The notes under the pieces were generated by a model. The model saw nothing but the letters and a program-made list of their open reading frames with translations, was not told where the DNA came from and made no database searches. From contig NZ_CANLZC010000016.1 in assembly GCF_947495455.1 (NCBI RefSeq), positions 1 through 64,000 of the forward strand: a DNA stretch of 64,000 nt. The letters are read 5' to 3'. This stretch comes from an uncultured Shewanella sp. GTDB lineage: Bacteria > Pseudomonadota > Gammaproteobacteria > Enterobacterales > Shewanellaceae. Position 1 is the stretch's first letter; every line of letters starts with the position of its first letter. Shown in pieces: positions 8,349-16,804 of the stretch. The translations under genes and the position numbers were made by a program.

Positions 8349-9128
8349 ATGAAAATCATTAAAATATTGCTATTGAGTCTGGTATGTGTGGTATCTTCTA
8401 CTGCATTCGCTGCCATGGATCTTGAACAGTTTCAGGCAACAGCAACTAATTCAGATAAAAATGTACGTTGTATCGGTGGTATATCGACAGCTGAATGCAG
8501 AGTCGAATTGGATTATGCATTAGAGAACAACTTAATTACCCAAAGATCATATGATTGGGGGGTCGCTAACGGCTATTACCCGGTTATTGATCGTAATGAC
8601 AGAATTGGCGCTATCTGTAAATGTGGTTGTTTTGAGTCTAGTACTAACATTTCTGTATTTTCAGCGACAGATGGCGGTCATATAGACATTGCTGCAAGTG
8701 AAGTGAATAAATCACATCAACTGGTAGCGTTAAGCTCGAACGCGAGTTTATCGTCATTAATCGTTGAAGATTTTGCAATTAATGCGATTGCTCAAGGGGA
8801 AGAAGAGCAGCTTTTATATGTCTTTGGTCTTGCAGATGGCACTATGCTGAAAGTCACTCAACATCACGGTATGTTATTAAGTACTGGTGAAATGGTTGCA
8901 GCTAAAGATGTCACTGAAACTGATAGCTTCATTAGTGCAATAACGCAAGAGCCAGTTGAGATTGTGAAGATCACAAGAGAGAAAACCTTTAATGATGTCT
9001 ATAACTTTGAAACTAACGGTACAGATGATGTCAATCATATCATTATTGCTGAAGGTGTTTATGTTGGTGATCTAGTATGGCAGAACCAATTAGCGTCAGA
9101 ACTTGGTCAAATTAAATTACGTCAATAA
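8349..9128 (+). CDS. Secreted Hint-domain (intein/hedgehog-like) protein, copy 1
   Basis: A 259-residue protein with a signal peptide (cleavage near FAA|MD). Residues 23-93 form a small domain shared with the next gene (TAEC..ELDYAL.N.LIT, GYYPVIDRN). From Cys94 (KCGCFESSTNI) the rest matches the Hint fold. It has the N-terminal nucleophile Cys94, the block-B motif KVTQHHGMLLSTG (Thr170, His173), VAAKDV..TD, and a C-terminal strand pair VYNFETNG...HIIIAEGVYVGDL. The usual terminal His-Asn is replaced by VYVGDLVWQN, so N-terminal cleavage or thioester chemistry (as in hedgehog or some bacterial intein-like proteins) is more likely than splicing. The Hint call rests on my motif reading. No function is known for the N-terminal 70 residues. 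Confidence 0.75.
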   Translation: MKIIKILLLSLVCVVSSTAFAAMDLEQFQATATNSDKNVRCIGGISTAECRVELDYALENNLITQRSYDWGVANGYYPVIDRNDRIGAICKCGCFESSTNISVFSATDGGHIDIAASEVNKSHQLVALSSNASLSSLIVEDFAINAIAQGEEEQLLYVFGLADGTMLKVTQHHGMLLSTGEMVAAKDVTETDSFISAITQEPVEIVKITREKTFNDVYNFETNGTDDVNHIIIAEGVYVGDLVWQNQLASELGQIKLRQ

Positions 9129-9160
9129 TATTAACTAAGTAAATTATATGAATATGCTTT

Positions 9161-9193
9161 AAAGAGCTGAAATAGGTTAAGTTCAGCTCTTTT
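9161..9193 (+). terminator. Terminator between the two Hint genes
   Basis: AAAGAGCTGAA and TTCAGCTCTTT pair as an 11-bp stem around a 10-nt loop and run into TTTTATTAATT. This lies 33 bp after the stop of the first Hint gene, so the second copy probably has its own promoter. Confidence 0.7.
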
Positions 9194-9255
9194 ATTAATT
9201 AAAGCGGGTGAATGAGTTATCAAACTGGAAATAATAATATTAAAAAGGAATTTTA

Positions 9256-10146
9256 ATGAATATGTTAAAAGTTATAATACTAAGTTTTATTTATTTCATG
9301 TCTGCTTCTGCATGGGCGGTTTATCAATGCCCCATTATTGTGATGGACCAAGGCGAGCGGTCTCAGGTTGAAGACATGAATATGAGGTTATCGATTAATA
9401 GCTGTGAGCCCGAACCTCCTTCTTATAATGGCATGAGTTTAGCGACATTCTCTAGGCTTGCACAAAATAGCGATATTACTGGGCGCTGTACAGGGCCGAT
9501 ATCGGCTACAGAGTGTAAAGTTGAGCTAGATTATGCTTTAGATAACCGTTTGATTACTGCTTCTGCCTACAGTTGGGGGCTTGCTAATGGTTACTACCCA
9601 GTCATCGATCGTAATAATAATATTGGCGTAATTTGTAAATGTGGCTGTTTTGAATCCACGACTAACATTTCAGTATTTTCAGCAGCTGCTGGTGCTCATA
9701 TTGAAATGGCTGCAAGTGAAGTGAATAAATCACATCAACTCGTCGCGTTGAGCTCAACGTCTAGCCTATCGTCATTACTCGTTGAAGATTTTCCAATTAA
9801 AGCGATTGCTAAAGGAAAAGAGCAACTTCCTTTATATGTCTTTGAACTGGCAGATGGGACTCAGCTGAAAGTCACTCAGCATCACGGTATGTTATTAAGT
9901 ACTGGTGAAATGGTTGCAGCTAAAGATGTGACTGAAACTGATAGTTTCATTAGCGCAATGACACAGGAGCCAGTTGAAATCGTGAACATTGGGCGAGAGG
10001 AAACCTTCAACGAAGTCTATAACTTTGAAACTAACGGTATAGATGATGTAAACCATATCATTGTTGCAGAAGGTGTTTATGTGGGTGATTTAGCATGGCA
10101 GAACCAATTAGCCTCGGAACTTGGTCAAATTAATTTACGCCAATGA
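9256..10146 (+). CDS. Secreted Hint-domain protein, copy 2
   Basis: A 296-residue paralogue of the preceding gene; the last 230 residues are highly similar. A signal peptide (to about SAWA|VY) is followed by an extra 35-residue segment with two cysteines that copy 1 lacks. The shared small domain (about 60-130) and the Hint domain then begin at Cys131 in KCGCFESTTNI. Block B is KVTQHHGMLLSTG (Thr207, His210) and the C-terminal part is VYNFETNG...HIIVAEGVYVGDL. The conserved KCGC puts three cysteines around the predicted cleavage point. AAAAGGAA precedes the ATG. The sequence identity is higher in the Hint part than in the N-terminal part, as expected if the N-terminal domain is the varied cargo. 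Confidence 0.75.
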   Translation: MNMLKVIILSFIYFMSASAWAVYQCPIIVMDQGERSQVEDMNMRLSINSCEPEPPSYNGMSLATFSRLAQNSDITGRCTGPISATECKVELDYALDNRLITASAYSWGLANGYYPVIDRNNNIGVICKCGCFESTTNISVFSAAAGAHIEMAASEVNKSHQLVALSSTSSLSSLLVEDFPIKAIAKGKEQLPLYVFELADGTQLKVTQHHGMLLSTGEMVAAKDVTETDSFISAMTQEPVEIVNIGREETFNEVYNFETNGIDDVNHIIVAEGVYVGDLAWQNQLASELGQINLRQ

Positions 10147-10237
10147 AATGGAAAGCGCATTAAAAAGCGATGAATAAAATTAAGCGTTGTTATTTTTATA
10201 ACACTGTTAGTCGTAATAATAAGTAGGGATAGGGCAC

Positions 10238-11086
10238 ATGGTGAAAAAATTTTTTTACTTAAAAATACTATTACCAGTAGCATTAACGGTTATTTTAGGG
10301 GGGTATTATTATAGCTTTAATTTTACCCCTGATTTAAATTCTCAGACTAAACAAGTCATCATTGAAAATACAGAGCAAGATTATTCTTCCCACAGTACAG
10401 AACACATAAATAGCAAAAAGAAACAGGATTCTTTAAAGGCTCAGGAGCAGCGTTTTTTAGCTAAACTCAATGAGGAACATCCGAAAAAAGACATCCTTAA
10501 TGAAACCGATACTCAGGTTTTATTAACTAAATCTTTTAAACGTATGCATGCCATGGGGAATTTTTTCAATGCAAAATCATTGCAAAGAGAAGAAATACAA
10601 GCACTGTTAGAAAAACCTGCCAATCTTGAAAAAGCGCAAAATATTTTACTTGATATCAACACAACCTTAAGTGATTTCGGTGAAGATCAAGCATTGGCTC
10701 GTGTTTACGCCATAAAAATGTTGGAAGAGCAAGCAAGATTGGGTGATATAAAACCGCTATATGACGTATCGACTCAATTAGCTGAGCAACTCAATCATCA
10801 AATTGAAAGCGGTATAGAATTGGAAAAAGGTAGAGAATACGATTTAGAGAGTTTATTAAACATCGCGGTCAAGCAAGTTAATATTGAAGAACTTTCAGAT
10901 CCGAATAATGTCGCTGCCTTATTAAATCAATCTGGATTCAGAGATGATATGTCAAAGCAGATTATTAGTTATTACGACAATGCCGTATTTTTTCCTTTAC
11001 TCAAAAAATATGGCCGAGAAAAAGCAAAAATAATTGTTGCTCAAGTGATTGATGTAGGGCAAAACGCAACTAACACAGTTAATTAG
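10238..11086 (+). CDS. Membrane-anchored helical protein of unknown function
   Basis: 282 residues. Lys-rich start, one transmembrane segment (about 8-28, ILLPVALTVILGGYYYSF) and then a polar, mostly helical periplasmic part rich in Glu, Gln and Lys. The stretch at about 55-85 (SKKKQDSLKAQEQRFLAKLN) and the region 130-220 look helical, possibly TPR-like hairpins (AQNILLDINTTLSDFGEDQALARVYAIKMLEEQARLGD). I recognise no family. It is 9 bp upstream of the first divergent subtilase-like gene, so the two are very probably co-transcribed, and 91 bp after the second Hint gene. Its position suggests it serves the same exported-protein group, perhaps as an anchor or chaperone. That is inference only. 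Confidence 0.7.
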   Translation: MVKKFFYLKILLPVALTVILGGYYYSFNFTPDLNSQTKQVIIENTEQDYSSHSTEHINSKKKQDSLKAQEQRFLAKLNEEHPKKDILNETDTQVLLTKSFKRMHAMGNFFNAKSLQREEIQALLEKPANLEKAQNILLDINTTLSDFGEDQALARVYAIKMLEEQARLGDIKPLYDVSTQLAEQLNHQIESGIELEKGREYDLESLLNIAVKQVNIEELSDPNNVAALLNQSGFRDDMSKQIISYYDNAVFFPLLKKYGREKAKIIVAQVIDVGQNATNTVN

Positions 11087-11095
11087 GGAAAATTA

Positions 11096-12538
11096 ATGAG
11101 AAAAATAACATTCAACACCGCTGTTTTTCTGGGTGGAATTTTAATGTGTCATACCAGTTATGCTACTGACATTAGTGCATTGAAAGAGAAAGTGGATAAT
11201 TGGATTGAAGCTAAAAAAGTTGAGTTGTCTAATTTTGACTGTCATTCAGACTCTAATTATGATGAGGATAAGTGTAAAACAGTCACCGTAAGGTTTTCAG
11301 ATGGTCAATTTATTGATGAAAAAACACGCTCAGATCAAACGATATTAATTATCGACACAAATTTAGAGTTTCCATCTGTGCTTCGTTATAGAAGCCGAAT
11401 AAAAGCCGCTTATATACAAGATGATGAGGGAATGTATGTTATGGGTTCTGACTCATTATTTGAGGTTCCCTCTTTTGTAAGGACAACGCTTCAACAAATT
11501 GATAATTTCACTGACTATGATGATAACCCGACTTTTGTTCCTGCGTCATGGTTTGGAGAATTATATTCAACCTTTGATGATAAGTACCCTTATTATAATT
11601 ATATTCAATATATTGGTCATGGGGTGACACCATTGACTTACCTGCTAGAGCATAATCCTCAGGCTGAGCTTGTTATTGCATCGCCACCGGCTTTTTTTAG
11701 TAAACAATCTGAATGGTTCTGCAATCCACAGGATATTGATGATTCAGGAGTTAGTAATTTGACGAAACTTGAAGATTTTATTATCGAAGCGTCTCAGGAT
11801 TTCAACGAAAAAGTAATGAGTGTCGTAACAGGGCAGGGGATCAATTATGTCAATTATTCAGGCGGCTTTACGATTGATACTGTTAAAGAACAATGGACAC
11901 AAACCTGTGGAACCTATTTACCTAGCGACACTGTGATCACAGATTTGTTAAACAGTATGCGTCCATTTTATGATGTGTTGTTCAATAACCTTGGTGTTAT
12001 GGGTTTTCAGGCCACGGGTGTTGATATGACAAAGACTAACAATGCACTGGATATAGATACCAGCTTTAAAAATAGAATGTTGGTAGGCGATTATACCACA
12101 GGTGATCAAGATTCTAATTTGCCTGAGGATGGTTACCTTAAAGGCTATCCTCCTGCACTTGTTGAGAATCGTAATAACTCGAAAAAATGGATAGACGTAT
12201 TTATTAATTTTGGCGTCGAGACTGCTAGGCCCTTTCCTTATAATGCTACGCCTGTTATGCAAACAGATATTTTGGGATTAGATTCATTTCCCATTACTTC
12301 TATGACGCCATCATGGGCGACACCTGTTGCGTTATCGCGTGCTATACACCTTAGCAATACTAATTTTTATAGCGGCGATGATCCTAATGACGTGATCAAT
12401 AGTATAAAGTCAGACATGACGCCTGCAGACTGTGAGTATTGGGGTTGGAGATACAGGGAATATCGAAAAAAATGTAAAATGCAAGATCCTTTGAAACATC
12501 GACAGCATGAAGTTTATCGCTTAGGCTTTCTTGATTAA
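11096..12538 (+). CDS. Exported protein, probable strongly diverged subtilase (copy 1)
   Basis: 480 residues with a signal peptide (cleavage near SYA|TD). The first impression is of an unknown family, but the order of motifs follows peptidase family S8. TILIIDTNLEF (Asp87) corresponds to the Asp strand, IGHGVTPLTYLLEHNPQAEL (His175) to the GHGT.VA..I helix, and INYVNYSGG to the NMSLGG strand. GFQATGVD...NRMLVGDY corresponds to the VAAAGN...VIAVGA region, and MTPSWATPVALSRA (Ser406) to GTSMATP.VA..A. The oxyanion Asn position appears to be occupied by another residue (ATGVD). There is no I9 propeptide or PPC domain. A neighbour at 12802 shares every motif. Activity is unproven; it could be a pseudoenzyme. 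Confidence 0.7.
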   Translation: MRKITFNTAVFLGGILMCHTSYATDISALKEKVDNWIEAKKVELSNFDCHSDSNYDEDKCKTVTVRFSDGQFIDEKTRSDQTILIIDTNLEFPSVLRYRSRIKAAYIQDDEGMYVMGSDSLFEVPSFVRTTLQQIDNFTDYDDNPTFVPASWFGELYSTFDDKYPYYNYIQYIGHGVTPLTYLLEHNPQAELVIASPPAFFSKQSEWFCNPQDIDDSGVSNLTKLEDFIIEASQDFNEKVMSVVTGQGINYVNYSGGFTIDTVKEQWTQTCGTYLPSDTVITDLLNSMRPFYDVLFNNLGVMGFQATGVDMTKTNNALDIDTSFKNRMLVGDYTTGDQDSNLPEDGYLKGYPPALVENRNNSKKWIDVFINFGVETARPFPYNATPVMQTDILGLDSFPITSMTPSWATPVALSRAIHLSNTNFYSGDDPNDVINSIKSDMTPADCEYWGWRYREYRKKCKMQDPLKHRQHEVYRLGFLD

Positions 12539-12724
12539 ACTTTGATTGAATAAAATGCAAGCTTAAATAGTCTGATAGCTGGATAAGGATTGCACTAACC
12601 GCCCATCTCGACATTGTGTTTTTCGATTAAACATGAGTTGAAAGCAGTAGAGATGGGTTGGTGAATTAAGCTAAAGCCCTTTTGAAGCAATATTTTCAAC
12701 TTACTTAAATATGTCTTCGATATA

Positions 12725-12812
12725 AAAATCAACTTTTCATTTACACAGATGGTTGTTAACGTTATGTTAATTAAAGGTCGAATAAATGGTATTGAATTCA
12801 TATGAAACAAAG
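12725..12812 (+). repeat. Leader and start region duplicated at 6089-6180
   Basis: This is the promoter-proximal region and first codons of the gene at 12802. A diverged copy lies at 6089-6180, upstream of the subtilase gene. Shared blocks include AGATGGTTGTTAACG and GGTATTGAATT. The GTTAAC core could be part of a regulator site, which would explain its conservation, but no known operator can be named. Confidence 0.55.
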
Positions 12813-14307
12813 ACGCATAATCTTCTTGACTTTTTTAAGCTTAATACTCAGTGCTTGTGGTGGCAGTGATGACAGTCCCCCGCCCGCTGAAGAGCCCTCT
12901 AAAGAACCTCCGGAGATTGTAGAACCTGTTCCCGAGATCCCACAGCAGCATTTTAAGCCCCAAGTTGATGACTGGCTCACTGACAAAATAACGCAGTTAA
13001 ATGCATTGAACTGTGAAATTGATAATAATGATGAAGCGTGTGAACAGGTGAGCTTAACGTTTTCCGATGGTGAATTTTTACAAGAAAAGTCCGATCCAAA
13101 TCAAACGATACTTATTTTGGATTATGGACTTGAATTTTCTGCCACTGTGCGTTATCGCAGTAGAGTAAAAGCCATTTTTAAACAAGCTGATACAGGTTAT
13201 TACCAACAAAATGATTGGGGCGATTATAATCCAGCTTTTGAATTACCTGCTTTTGTTGTTGATACTTTAAAAGCAATCGACAATTTTACCGATGAAGACA
13301 AGCAAGCGCGATTTATTCCTGCCGCTTGGCTAACGCCTTTATATACGGTATTTGATGAAATTTATCCTTATTCAAATTACCAAGAGTTTAGCGGTCACGG
13401 TGTCAAACCTTTTACTTATTTGCTGGAACATAACCCCTTAGCAGAATTTGTGATTGCGCCACAGCCCCAGTTTTTTAAACATAAAACCGATTTATTTTGT
13501 TACCCAAGTCAGATTGAAGATGGACAAACGAGTACCAATTTACAAAGGCTAAATGAGTATATCACTGATGTTTCTGCTGATTTTAAAGAAAATGTGCTGG
13601 ATAAACAAAGTGTGGAGTATATTAATTATTCTGGGGGCTATACATTAGCCAGCATTGAAAGTTTATGGGCGTCCTATTGCAGTACACCTCAGCCGTCAAT
13701 GGAAGAAAAAAAGGCATTACTTAATGCTGTGAGGCCATTTTATGAAGTACTGTTTAATTCTCAAAGTATCTTTGGTTTTCAGGCAAGCGATGTCAATATG
13801 ACGCTGGATAATAATGCACTTGATATTGATAAGGCTTACATTAATAGGATCTTAGTGGGTGATTTTGCTTCATTAGACTCTAAGCTACCCAACACAGGTA
13901 TGATTAATGATATCGCCGCTCCAGCATTGGAACCCAATCGGGATAATTCTAAACAATGGATAGATATATTTGTTAATTTTGGCATTACTCCTATTCGCCC
14001 ATTTCCTTATAATAACACTCCATTAATGGAAACGGATATGCTAGGTTTAGACTCTTATCCTATAACATCAATGCAACCTTCTTGGGCAAGTCCTGTAGCG
14101 TTATCAAGAGCGATACATATTAAAAACACCGAATTTCCAGAGCGCTTGCTGGATAATTTGGTTATTGAACAAATCAAAGAAAAAATGACACCACAAACAT
14201 GCAATTATAGTGATTGGGCATTTTCCGATTATGAGGGAAAATGCAAGATGCAAGATCCTTTGTTTTGGCGTCAACATGAAGTCTATCGCTTAGATTATTT
14301 GGACTAG
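12802..14307 (+). CDS. Lipoprotein, probable strongly diverged subtilase (copy 2)
   Basis: 501 residues, paralogue of the gene at 11096. It differs at the N-terminus, which is a lipoprotein signal ending LILSACGG (Cys19) followed by a Pro/Glu-rich spacer (about 25-50). The diverged S8 motifs recur: TILILDYGLEF (Asp107), SGHGVKPFTYLLEHNP (His199), INYSGGY, GFQASDVNM...NRILVGDF and MQPSWASPVALSRA (Ser427). The conserved C-terminus ends KCKMQDP...RQHEVYRL.YLD in both copies, so it must matter for function. Copy 1 is free in the periplasm or exported, and copy 2 is lipid-anchored. The start ATG lies within a segment duplicated at 6089-6180. The S8 relationship is an inference from motif order. 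Confidence 0.7.
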   Translation: MKQRRIIFLTFLSLILSACGGSDDSPPPAEEPSKEPPEIVEPVPEIPQQHFKPQVDDWLTDKITQLNALNCEIDNNDEACEQVSLTFSDGEFLQEKSDPNQTILILDYGLEFSATVRYRSRVKAIFKQADTGYYQQNDWGDYNPAFELPAFVVDTLKAIDNFTDEDKQARFIPAAWLTPLYTVFDEIYPYSNYQEFSGHGVKPFTYLLEHNPLAEFVIAPQPQFFKHKTDLFCYPSQIEDGQTSTNLQRLNEYITDVSADFKENVLDKQSVEYINYSGGYTLASIESLWASYCSTPQPSMEEKKALLNAVRPFYEVLFNSQSIFGFQASDVNMTLDNNALDIDKAYINRILVGDFASLDSKLPNTGMINDIAAPALEPNRDNSKQWIDIFVNFGITPIRPFPYNNTPLMETDMLGLDSYPITSMQPSWASPVALSRAIHIKNTEFPERLLDNLVIEQIKEKMTPQTCNYSDWAFSDYEGKCKMQDPLFWRQHEVYRLDYLD

Positions 14308-14567
14308 GTACGTTTATGCACTGTTGAAAATAGGCCGCTTGGAGCATCACGGGTATAGTTGGTTATGGTGGTGAATTTGTGCAGTTTGCCGCTGTTGCCA
14401 GCGCACTGGAGGCAAAGCCTTATTTTATTTATTTTATTTATTTTGATGAGTGCATGTTAGGCGTGAGTATGATGCTTTTACAAGCCTCATCAGAATCTAA
14501 TGAAGAAAACTAACGAGGATATTTCTATAATTTTTATTATCTGTTTTAAAAGAGTTACGGCAAAATA
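14308..14567. other. Intergenic region with one ACGGGTATA element
   Basis: No ORF of note. Contains the dispersed motif CACGGGTATA near 14348 and a short tandem of TTTATTTA units (about 14422-14443). It holds the promoter of the HAD phosphatase gene by position only. Confidence 0.35.
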
Positions 14568-15218
14568 ATGCAATATAAGCTGATTAGTTTTGATTTTGAT
14601 GGCACCTTATGTAATACCTTTGATGCTATTAAGGCGGCTTTATCTATTGTGATCCCTAATGTTAATTTAGATTGTTTATCCGATAAATTAACGTCAGGAG
14701 AGAGCTTTATTGCGGTATTGCATGCTTTAACTGACTCTGTGTTGTCTCATAGTGAAATATTAGGTTTATATGATAATTTTTGCCAAGTCTATAATGCTCA
14801 ATGCACGGCTTTACAGACACTTTATCCGTATACATCAGCTTTATTAACCGATTGTCGTTCTCAAGGGGCTAAGCTTGCTATTGTGAGTAATAAAGATGAA
14901 AAGGCTATCGTTGACTTTTTAGATGTGAACGAGTTAAGTTGCATGTTTGATTTAATCATTGGGGAACGCAAAGGGTTAAGGAAAAAACCTTCAGCAGACA
15001 GTTACCATTCGATTATTCAGCCCGCTTTTCCTAAACTCATCCCCCATGAGATGCTACATTTCGGTGATACCTTAATTGATATCGATTATGCCAAGGCGAT
15101 TGGAGCGAGCAGTGTTTATGTTTGTCATGGATTTGGTCGAGATGACATATGTATTGCACATGAACCCACTTATGTGTGTGCTTCTTTTAGGGAATATTCC
15201 TCACAAATTTTTAATTAG
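14568..15218 (+). CDS. HAD-family hydrolase (phosphoglycolate phosphatase-like)
   Basis: 216 residues with all HAD motifs: motif I FDFDGTLCNT (nucleophile and acid Asp near residues 9 and 11), motif II VSNKD, a motif III lysine in GLRKKPSADSYH, and motif IV HFGDTLIDIDYAKAIGA. A helical cap lies between motifs I and II (about 15-85), as in the Gph/PgmB group. Likely a soluble cytoplasmic Mg-dependent phosphatase for a small phosphorylated metabolite. The exact substrate cannot be told from sequence. It stands alone, with 260 bp upstream and a 258-bp gap to the next gene. Confidence 0.85.
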   Translation: MQYKLISFDFDGTLCNTFDAIKAALSIVIPNVNLDCLSDKLTSGESFIAVLHALTDSVLSHSEILGLYDNFCQVYNAQCTALQTLYPYTSALLTDCRSQGAKLAIVSNKDEKAIVDFLDVNELSCMFDLIIGERKGLRKKPSADSYHSIIQPAFPKLIPHEMLHFGDTLIDIDYAKAIGASSVYVCHGFGRDDICIAHEPTYVCASFREYSSQIFN

Positions 15219-15476
15219 TTTATCTAATGATAAAAGAATAACTTTTGACACTTTTAGTGCCTGACAAAAGTGGTTTTTGGTAGCTTATTCCAGTTATAGC
15301 CTTCATTTTAATAGCTTACTTGCAAGTGAGCTATGAGATAATCCTGTTACGTATTATATTTAATCGAATTTAGTTGGATTTTGCATTAGATTAATTCATG
15401 CTTTTTTTGTCATGTTTGATTTGATTTTGTCAAGAATTAAGGCAAAATTGCGCAATATTGTCAATAAGTGAATGTA

Positions 15477-16133
15477 ATGAACATGCTTGAAGTGAAATTA
15501 ATGGGTGTGTTATGGCTAATCGGGATCTTGGCAGAGGCCATGACCGGAGCATTAGCCGCTGGAAAGAAACAAATGGATCTTTTTGGTGTGGTGATTATTG
15601 GTTGCGTCACTGCGATTGGTGGAGGCACGCTTCGAGATATGCTACTGGGAAATTACCCTCTCATTTGGGTCGAAAATGTTCATTATTTAGTTGCTATTGC
15701 GTTTGCATCTTTATTTACAGTGATTATTGCACCGATTATGCGTTATTTATCAAAAGTATTTTTAATTATTGATGCATTAGGTTTAGCGGTATTTTCGATT
15801 ATTGGGGCTCAAAAAACACTGTTATTAGGTTTTAGTCCTATTGTTGCTGTGGTGATGGGATTAGTCACAGGGGTATTTGGAGGTGTTATTCGGGATATTT
15901 TATGCCATCAAATGCCGCTTATTTTCAAAAAAGAGTTATATGCCTTAGTGGCGATTTTGACCGCTTCGCTTTACATCACAATGAAGCTATTAGGTGTTGT
16001 TGAATGGGTCAATTTATTTGTTTCTTTGACTTTAGGTTTTGGTTTCAGATTACTGGCAATACGGTATCATTGGGGAATGCCTAAGTTTGATTATCAGTAT
16101 GCCACTGAGAACTCATCGGATAAAGCCCATTAA
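15477..16133 (+). CDS. TRIC/UPF0126 family membrane protein (YadS/YicG-like)
   Basis: About 218 residues with seven predicted membrane helices in two homologous halves. Each half carries the glycine-rich signature of the family: AIGGGTLRDMLLGNYPL in the first and GVFGGVIRDILCHQMPLIF in the second. The family contains trimeric cation channels related to eukaryotic TRIC; the E. coli homologues were earlier called UPF0126. A GTG at 15468 is an alternative start in the same frame. I prefer ATG 15477, where the hydrophobic N-terminus (MLEVKLMGVLWLIGILAEAM) begins. tadA follows after 22 bp, suggesting co-transcription. Confidence 0.85.
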   Translation: MNMLEVKLMGVLWLIGILAEAMTGALAAGKKQMDLFGVVIIGCVTAIGGGTLRDMLLGNYPLIWVENVHYLVAIAFASLFTVIIAPIMRYLSKVFLIIDALGLAVFSIIGAQKTLLLGFSPIVAVVMGLVTGVFGGVIRDILCHQMPLIFKKELYALVAILTASLYITMKLLGVVEWVNLFVSLTLGFGFRLLAIRYHWGMPKFDYQYATENSSDKAH

Positions 16134-16155
16134 AAAAAGCATACGTGGAGCCAAT

Positions 16156-16671
16156 TTGTCACAGTTAATTGAAGATCAGTATTTTATGAAGATGGCCATG
16201 GATATGGCCGCTAAAGCGGAAGAAAAAGGTGAGGTGCCAGTAGGGGCTGTCTTAGTGAAAGACGGGCAGGTGATAAGCACTGGATATAATTTGAGTATCA
16301 GTTTGCATGATCCCAGTGCTCATGCTGAAATGGAATGTTTACGTCAAGCCGGTAAACGATTGGAAAATTACCGACTGTTAGGAACAACCTTATATGTGAC
16401 TTTAGAGCCTTGTGCTATGTGTGCTGGCGCTATGGTTCACTCTCGAGTGACGCGTTTAGTATTTGGTGCCAGTGATGCCAAAACAGGGGCTGCAGGAAGT
16501 GTCCTTGATTTGGTGAGGCATCCACAATTTAACCATCAAATTCAAGTTTCCTCTGGTGTACTTGCTGATGAGTGCAGTAAGCAGTTGAGTCAATTTTTTC
16601 GTCGAAGACGAGAAGAAAAAAAGACCATTAAGGCAGCGCAAAAAGAGAAAAAGTTGTCGAAGCTGTCTTAA
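16156..16671 (+). CDS. tadA: tRNA-specific adenosine deaminase TadA
   Basis: TadA makes the wobble inosine at position 34 of tRNA-Arg(ACG). The zinc-dependent cytidine-deaminase motif is complete: HAEMECLRQ (zinc His and catalytic Glu) and EPCAMCAGAMVHSRV (two zinc Cys). EVPVGAVLV near the N-terminus and the basic C-terminal tail (RRRREEKK) are also typical. The open frame extends back into the preceding gene, but I start at the TTG at 16156, because GGAG lies 5 bp before it and the resulting 171 residues fit the family (about 167). An ATG at 16186 would trim the first helix. Co-transcription with the TRIC-type gene is likely. Confidence 0.9.
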   Translation: MSQLIEDQYFMKMAMDMAAKAEEKGEVPVGAVLVKDGQVISTGYNLSISLHDPSAHAEMECLRQAGKRLENYRLLGTTLYVTLEPCAMCAGAMVHSRVTRLVFGASDAKTGAAGSVLDLVRHPQFNHQIQVSSGVLADECSKQLSQFFRRRREEKKTIKAAQKEKKLSKLS

Positions 16672-16804
16672 ATCATCGCGCTACAGCATCCTAGCTTATT
16701 ATCATTAAACATTGGCTTAGAATGACTAGGCTCGATGTTCAATGCCTTGTCTAACAGGCTTTTCATTCCAGCTGAATCCTGCAGTTTGAAGTATCACAGT
16801 TATA

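Noticed and set aside
8349..10146. Polymorphic toxin reading of the Hint proteins
   Set aside because: The Hint module is C-terminal with no toxin after it, and there is no immunity-type gene or contact-dependent delivery protein nearby.
12595..12810. Minus-strand ORF between the two divergent subtilase-like genes
   Set aside because: It overlaps the leader and start of the 12802 gene and lacks coding character.
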